The notes below the pieces were generated by a model. That model was not told where the DNA came from and made no database searches. It worked only from the letters and a program-made list of their open reading frames with translations. This document shows positions 60,101-64,000 of a stretch of DNA of 64,000 nucleotides, piece by piece. Origin of the DNA: Pelodera strongyloides (Eukaryota; Nematoda; Chromadorea; Rhabditida; Rhabditidae); assembly GCA_036852015.1 (NCBI GenBank), contig JAANDG010000020.1, positions 434,001 through 498,000 of the forward strand. The letters are read 5' to 3'. The position numbers and the translations under genes are program-made. The stretch's first letter is position 1. Every line of letters starts with the position of its first letter.

Positions 60101-63100
60101 TTTATCATTTGATTATTTATTTTATCTGTATTCAGGTTAACGGCGAGTCACTGTCCGGCCTACAGCAATCACAAGTGGTCGACCGATTGAAAGCTGTGAA
60201 AGGTGGAGAGCGGATTGAAATTGAGATTTCGAGGGTGAGTTGGGGTTGGGTATTTTGCCTTTGGTACACATTTCCGAGCAATGTAAAGATCTGAATTTGA
60301 CTTTGTAAACTTCGCGAACCTGAGGAAATTACTTTGAAGTGAACGGACGATGAAATCTAGTTCTGGCAAAACGCCAAACTTCAGTTTATCATTTTTTGTT
60401 CAGGTGGGTCACTACACTGACGATCAGCAGGAGAACACTCCCCCAGGTGAGGCGACATCCGTGAAAGTGGAAAGAGATGATGGGAACGAGTCCACACAGA
60501 AAGAACAACCAGACAAGGTATAATTAATAATTTATTACATCAGAGAGATGCGCACAAAAGCCAACACAGAGTAAAATATTTGAAAACAAATGAGATCTAT
60601 TGAAAGGAGATAAGGACACAAAAGTAGGATTTTTTTTGGGACTTATAACAAGAGCGTGTATTAGCCGAGCACTACAAACCCAGTAGCTGGACACTATCGG
60701 ACACTAACACACATAAGCGTGCACAGACCCAGGGTTACGTCAGTGGCTAAATTCACCGAACGACCTAGGCGCAATACTTGCATGCCTTGGTTTCTCATAG
60801 AATACTCTCAGTAAGGTAGCGAGCATCCAGATCAATAACACAACATAAGGCATCTAGCTTTGTGACTGAAGCACTGTAGAAACGATGTTGTCTTCACTTC
60901 AAATAATACTAAGGGTTTATTGGTTAACAAGTAATACAGCGAAAGAACGTCAACCCTTTGTTAATCGAACATTTTGTTGGTTGTTTTATGTGTATTTTTG
61001 GCGATTTGCGTGTGGTGGCCTACCTTGCTACAGTATAACCGTAGAGTATGCCAGTTTATTTGTTCGAATATTTCTTGTATATGGAGATTTTCATTGAATT
61101 TCACTTCTTGATGATTGTTTCAGAGCGTGGCCAAGTCTCCAAAGTCACGTCCACCACCGCCTCCTCCCGCACAGAAACAAGAAGATCAGGAGAAGGATTC
61201 CGATTCTGAAAAGGTGGAATCCAGATCTTCGCCCCAGCTACCGTATTCCAAGCCCCCAGAGAATACAAGTGGCAGTCACAAGGCGATCATGGTGCAGACA
61301 CACGATGGACCACCCACCGAGGTACTGTAGTTTGTAGTTTCCTCAGTTTTGTCTGTTCGTCTGTTGACCTCATTTACGTCAAAATTGCGAGCAAATCGCT
61401 TGTCGATTCCATGAACATAATAACACCATGTTTCACAGGGTTTTGAAAGTGTGACAGAAGAATATTTTGTTGATACATTAAGGGCAGGAGAGGGGTATGC
61501 TTTTGAAAAAATTCCTACTGTTTTAGTGCCTATCAATCTATTTAGATTTGAACAACACGTTTTTTTTTAAATAATAATAATTATTATTATTATCGTTAAT
61601 TGTTTACAATATTTTAGGAACTCGACCTCCTTGTTCCGCTGAATGATACGGGATCGGCAGGTCTGGGTGTCTCATTGAAGGCCAGGGTTTCTGTGAAAAG
61701 TGATGGGACAAGACACGATTGTGGAATATTTGTCAAGAAGGTACGGTATTTATTTGGTGTATCAAGCGGATAGGCTCAAGCCACTTTCTATAAGGCAAAC
61801 ACAAAACTATGGTTAATGGAAACATGACAAATTGGCGTACGTAGAACAGCATAAAATAACAAGGTTGTCGTTCATAGTGGTGTGCCTGTTTTCCCGCAGT
61901 GTATTTAACAAGCACAAATTTCTAGTGTGGTGTGTTTGTGAAAATATGAAACTTTCTTTGTCCTTTAGGTGCTCGTGGGAGGTGCAGCGTGGAAAGACGG
62001 CCGTCTGCATGTGGATGATCAACTCATTACGATTGAGGTTTTATTTTGCTTCTTATTTTTTCTTAGGTTAGTACCTGGAATTAACGGGTAAGTTGCTAGC
62101 GGTTAGAAGCATTATGATACTGGCGCACAAACCAAGAATTTCTCCAGGGCTCCTTCGAGATGGGCGGAAAAAGGTGTCTGCGTCTCTCACTTTGCATACT
62201 ATATACACGGAAAAGTAGCATGTTATTCCGTTTTTCCGCCCACCTCGAACACGACGCCAGATTTGCAGCAGCCAAGTTTTTGCTTGCGCGTTTTCACAAC
62301 CCTGTGGAACATGGTGTTATTGTTACGCTAAAAATGAAAAGAAACTGGGACAAACGGGATTCCTGGGTTCTTATGCTAAGTCTGTGTGTGATGACTGTAT
62401 GTCTGAATATTAATATAATAATTAATATAATAAATCTTTAATTCAGGGTATCGATCTGCGACAGTTTGTCCGCAACGCGGAAGCAAGTGAAGCGGTCACA
62501 GCAAAACTCAAGGAGATTGGACCAAGTGCAAAGGTTGTTAGGTGAGTGGGTTTTCCTGATTTATCCTTTTTTGGGCGGATTGTTTTGTTGCTGGTGTCGC
62601 TGGTTGAGAGTGAATGGACCGTGTATTTACTGAATGTGCACGCGATTTATTGCCTGACTTTGTCTTTTACTTTACATTCAAAGCTCTCTTGTGGGAAATG
62701 TGTTCGGGAGCTGTGTGCTTTTACTAGTGTCGTAATTACCTACATTGGAGTAACTCTTTGTATGATCACAAAGAGTTTGATGTTTTTCAGACTGCGCGTG
62801 GCTCGGCAAATCCCCTCGCACAGTTCCCATGTGTCGAATAGTTCACGAATAACGGTGGACGGTCCCGATTCTTCTATAATGCTGGGAGGGGGAGGATCTG
62901 CCATGAGTACGGTAACCACCCCGTTGTCGAGGGCGTCCAGGCCGTCGCCAGGAGCCAGTAGTAATAGACATAGTGTGGTGCGTTACTTGAGTTGCCTGAC
63001 TTTGACTGTATAGGTCTACTTTCTACAAGAATGGTTATGTGCTTACGTAAGCATCTATTCTTATAAGTTGTTCTAAACCCGAGATCAAACCCAACGCTAA

Positions 63101-63842
63101 TTTTTCCTCCTCTAAGACTCATTTAGAGAAGCTATCTGATGTGTATTCAGTATTCAGTTACACTCTACACTATGCTCGCAAGAAATAACTATCAGGCATA
63201 AAAGGTTCAAATGATATATTCTACAAAAGTGCAATGCTAATTTATGAGTTGTCTTTGGTTTCAGGACTCATCACTGTTGTTTGCACTCGATCATGAGAGG
63301 CGCGCGTCGAATGCCAGTGTATCCACACGAAAGAGTGATCAGGTAAGGGTTACGGTATTATCGTGTACGTATCATCCTTCGTGTAATGCTACTTATTGTG
63401 GGTTCTTTGCTCTGATGGAAACGCTAAGCACGTCGGTAACAATAAACAGTTAGCTTCAGTTCAGCACTGACGGTGACACCCTTTTATTGTAAATGTTGTT
63501 TAATTGTAGAATCTAAGACTTCTATTTTGATCACCCATAGACCATATTCACCACTCCGGTTCCCTCGGGGAAATATTCACTGGGGACAGAAAATATCACT
63601 CTAATGTGAGACACGCAGAGAAAAAGACGGGAAATTCCCCACGGGGAATGGAGTGGTGAATATGGCCTCTGGTGTAGTGATGATGTTGCAGGGTGAGGAA
63701 GACCTATCCCCGGACCCCGACGCCTTTGACCGGGAAGCTCCCGCCCGCAAATCGATGAGTGAGAAGCGGGGAATGGGAGCAGCCATCGATCCATCCAGCA
63801 TGCTCACCTATCAGAAGATCAAACACCAGAGACAGACCAGTG
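48164..63842 (+). CDS. par-3: PAR-3 (Bazooka) polarity scaffold, N-terminal 832 residues; continues past the window
   Basis: Twenty-two in-frame exons: 48164-48292, 54719-54823, 55197-55265, 55519-55651, 56184-56263, 56589-56673, 56896-57002, 57288-57464, 57713-57769, 58100-58186, 58707-58810, 59342-59460, 59677-59807, 60136-60234, 60404-60517, 61124-61321, 61618-61740, 61969-62037, 62447-62541, 62791-62977, 63265-63342, 63692-63842. All junctions are GT..AG and phases agree. The weakest donors are GTAGAA after exon 2 and GTTTTA after exon 18. Domains in order: CR1 (1 to about 85), PDZ1 (about 275-358), PDZ2 (about 410-494), PDZ3 (about 598-700) and CR3 with RKSMSEKR (801-808). PAR-3 self-assembles through CR1, binds PAR-6 and phosphoinositides through its PDZ domains, and is phosphorylated by aPKC at CR3 in the cell cortex. 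The C-terminal part and stop lie outside the window. Upstream non-coding exons are not resolved. Confidence 0.93.
48680..48905 (-). mobile_element. tRNA-derived SINE, family S2, in par-3 intron 1
   Basis: On the minus strand the tRNA-like head begins near 48898 with GGGGGCGTGGTCAAGTGGC (box A) and has box B GGTTCGATCCC. The acceptor and anticodon stems do not close, so it is not a working tRNA. A body of about 140 bases follows, with GTAAAAGTTGGTAGCTGGG and a self-complementary TTGCACCCCGGTGCA. Inserted antisense to par-3. Only one copy was seen here, so the family status is inferred. Confidence 0.6.
48907..50952. other. par-3 intron 1, first gene-free part
   Basis: No exon is accepted here. 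An open segment at 48939-49017 after an ATTAG acceptor has no adequate donor. The rest holds a repeat shared with 12666 (about 50270-50335) and AT-rich filler. Confidence 0.5.
50270..50335 (+). repeat. Dispersed repeat, second copy of the 12666 family
   Basis: AATAATACTACTAATG, TTGACACATTATCTAAAG, GTGTGCATCAT and AAAATGATGATG repeat the landmark order of 12666-12760. Confidence 0.65.
50953..51224 (-). mobile_element. SINE family S1, complete copy with tRNA-like head, in par-3 intron 1
   Basis: Read on the minus strand, the element starts near 51224 with a tRNA-like head: box A TGGTCCAGTGGCA, an anticodon-arm hairpin GCGTT/AACGC, and box B AGTTCGATTCC. The acceptor stem does not pair. The body continues through TCGAGCAATTTGTCATCTGG, a TTGAATAAAGG segment, CACGCTCTTGAAGCG, and an AT-rich tail AAATTTTAAAAATTTAAATT. 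Being antisense, its poly(A) signal is not read by par-3 transcripts. Copies at 29261 and 1 share the body. Confidence 0.85.
51225..53558. other. par-3 intron 1, middle part
   Basis: No exon is supported. AT-rich, with a TTTA microsatellite near 51656-51675. Open frames at 52603-52860 on the minus strand have no recognisable product. Confidence 0.5.
53559..53739. mobile_element. TTAA-bounded MITE, family F1, copy f, in par-3 intron 1
   Basis: TTAAAGCGAAATACCGGCCGG, TTTTTGAAACGCATCGTGG on the left and GTGTTTCAAAAACGG, CCGGTATTTCGCTTTAA on the right. Closest in content to the split copy at 31448. Confidence 0.92.
54325..54358. repeat. CT microsatellite followed by poly-T
   Basis: A CT run passes directly into T9 inside par-3 intron 1, about 360 bases before the exon 2 acceptor. 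It is too far from the acceptor to act as its pyrimidine tract. Confidence 0.85.
54988..55018 (-). other. Hammerhead-like core motif in par-3 intron 2
   Basis: On the minus strand, CCTGAAGATGGCGTAAAGCC is followed by GAAACGTCGG. It places CTGANGA before a short GGC/GCC hairpin and then GAAA, the arrangement of a hammerhead ribozyme core. One extra base lies beside stem II. I could not close a convincing stem I and III or find the cleavage dinucleotide, so catalysis is unproven. It may be the end of a retroelement. Confidence 0.3.
55904..56072. repeat. Intronic minisatellite, 63/66-bp units
   Basis: Three tandem units start at 55904, 55970 and 56033, each beginning GAAACTAG and containing ACCTAGACCTAAT and AGATCTATATAAAAATGG. 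Units differ by a 3-base indel, so frames stay open on both strands (repeats of LYLDLILDLYKNGE on the plus strand). It lies wholly within par-3 intron 4 and has no splice signals that would make it coding. Confidence 0.9.
56329..56386 (+). repeat. par-3 intronic repeat with perfect 12-bp hairpin, copy 1
   Basis: ATTCCGTTCC precedes CATCTAGCCTAG (56336-56347), a 5-base loop, and its exact complement CTAGGCTAGATG (56353-56364). TTTCATTCGTGGCGTATAGA follows. The whole block recurs at 57078-57140. The TTTCATTCGTGACATATA part recurs without the hairpin near 55453 and 56441. Confidence 0.85.
57078..57140 (+). repeat. par-3 intronic repeat with hairpin, copy 2
   Basis: Same block as 56329-56386, with one mismatch in the hairpin (CATCTAGCATAG against CTAGGCTAGATG), followed by TTTCATTCGTGACATATAGC and GACATT. 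Confidence 0.85.
57288..58810 (+). other. par-3: PAR-3 PDZ1 region (exons 8-11)
   Basis: After the linker, STVVVF opens the first strand. SSSMGIEV is the carboxylate-binding loop, where GLGF is replaced by SMGI. VQIIRLDDDGRVGMDGRL and VGDNIVHINGKHV match the G..DGRL..GD.I..ING core of PDZ domains. LTILRARALLHDL forms the last helix. The domain is spread over four short exons. Confidence 0.85.
58590..58610. repeat. TA microsatellite in par-3 intron 10
   Basis: Ten TA units about 95 bases upstream of the exon 11 acceptor. Confidence 0.92.
59025..59096 (+). tRNA. tRNA-Ala (anticodon AGC) inside par-3 intron 11
   Basis: Full cloverleaf in 72 bases: acceptor GGGGGTA with TACCTCC (one G-T pair) and discriminator A, box A TAGCTCAGTGG, anticodon stem CTCGC/GCGAG around TTAGCAT giving AGC, and box B GGTTCAATTCC with a paired T-stem. 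No intron. It lies in the same orientation as par-3, between exons 11 and 12. Judged functional. Confidence 0.95.
59342..60234 (+). other. par-3: PAR-3 PDZ2 region (exons 12-14)
   Basis: TVTVQKLSSGFGFTVTGRET contains a canonical GFGF carboxylate loop. FYVGTVKIGGAAVGLLKAGD and RLLKVNGESLSGLQQSQVV match the G.A..G.L..GD.L..VNG core. IEIEISR is the final strand. In other animals this PDZ binds phosphoinositides. A basic patch (KVK, RLKAVKGG) is visible, but that function is not proven here. Confidence 0.88.
61124..62977 (+). other. par-3: PAR-3 proline-rich linker and PDZ3 (exons 16-20)
   Basis: Exon 16 encodes a linker with SRPPPPPPAQ and acidic stretches. PDZ3 follows: ELDLLVPLN, the carboxylate loop GLGVSL, DCGIFVKKVLVGGAAWKDGR, LHVDDQLITIEGIDL and AEASEAVTAKLKEIG. 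The domain core DGRL..DDQLI has Asp where most PDZ domains have Gly-Asp. A Ser-rich segment ends the block. Confidence 0.87.
63540..63670. mobile_element. Small inverted-repeat element next to the acceptor of par-3 exon 22
   Basis: ACCATATTCACCACTCC on the left mirrors GGAGTGGTGAATATGGCCTCT on the right, enclosing GGGGAAAT and CCCCACGGGG blocks. The terminus matches that of the tRNA-carrying element at 31579. It ends about 20 bases before the exon, so the branch site or pyrimidine tract must lie in or directly beside the element. Confidence 0.82.
63692..63842 (+). other. par-3: PAR-3 CR3 aPKC-binding and phosphorylation site (exon 22)
   Basis: FDREAPARKSMSEKR aligns by eye with the FDREGFGRQSMSEKR core of other PAR-3 proteins. 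The candidate aPKC target is S803 (the first Ser in RKSMSEKR), corresponding to the site at which phosphorylation weakens aPKC binding in known PAR-3. The usual Phe-Gly before Arg is replaced by Pro-Ala. The exon ends in phase 1 and the next exon is outside the window. Confidence 0.88.
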
Positions 63843-64000
63843 GTGAGGGTTTAGAGTAAAGTTGTTCCTCGTCCGCAGCCGCAAGCAACGGGGCGGGGCA
63901 CTGTCTTTCTATGTTCGGCTTTTTTCCAGCATTTGCTTGCCACTATTTATGTAGTTACTTAGGTAACTTTGGTTGGGATCATTAAATAGATCAGAGGCCG

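Noticed and set aside
61438..61493. Possible cassette exon between par-3 exons 16 and 17
   Set aside because: An acceptor and a GTATGC donor exist, but the 56-base length would shift the frame. At most it is a poison exon.
1..64000. CRISPR arrays, rRNA genes, telomeric TTAGGC arrays, spliced-leader RNA genes, viral genes
   Set aside because: None was seen on reading both strands. Regularly spaced repeats are microsatellites or the par-3 minisatellite.

Overview
This is a stretch of animal nuclear genome that is AT-rich, dense in repeats and poor in genes. The organism is most likely a nematode or another ecdysozoan. I infer this from three things: a bilaterian polarity gene (PAR-3); introns with very short pyrimidine tracts ending in TTTCAG, ATTCAG or TTTTAG; and acceptor-like CAG sites just upstream of two start codons, as expected if leader trans-splicing occurs. 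No sequence comparison was possible, so the species is open.

Layout. Positions 1-40,738 hold no protein gene that I can defend. They hold tRNA genes or relatives (a His-like remnant at 10,909, Arg-ACG at 27,329, Glu-CTC at 32,212, a stub at 40,441), CT/GA microsatellites, and many short inverted-repeat elements. Most of these elements are bounded by TTAA and begin AAAGC. Positions 40,739-43,735 encode an unnamed 353-residue single-pass membrane protein on the + strand (6 exons). Positions 48,164 to beyond the right edge encode the N-terminal 832 residues of a PAR-3 homologue on the + strand (22 exons found): the CR1 oligomerisation domain, three PDZ domains and the CR3 aPKC site. Its first intron is 6.4 kb and carries two tRNA-derived SINEs and a MITE. 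Another intron carries a tRNA-Ala(AGC) gene.

How the parts relate. PAR-3 is the scaffold of the PAR-3/PAR-6/aPKC polarity complex. The upstream membrane protein has a furin-type site in its ectodomain. Its C-terminus carries a DSGxxS phosphodegron-like motif and a possible class III PDZ ligand, which suggests regulated surface abundance. A functional link to PAR-3 is speculation from proximity.

The most unusual structures are: a 1.1 kb inverted-repeat element that carries an intact tRNA-Glu gene and sits inside an older MITE (31,448-32,736); several TTAA-bounded element families that share one terminal motif but differ inside; a 171-bp palindrome with arms identical by eye (20,399-20,569); and a recurring TTTGTAGTTT motif just downstream of several 5' splice sites.
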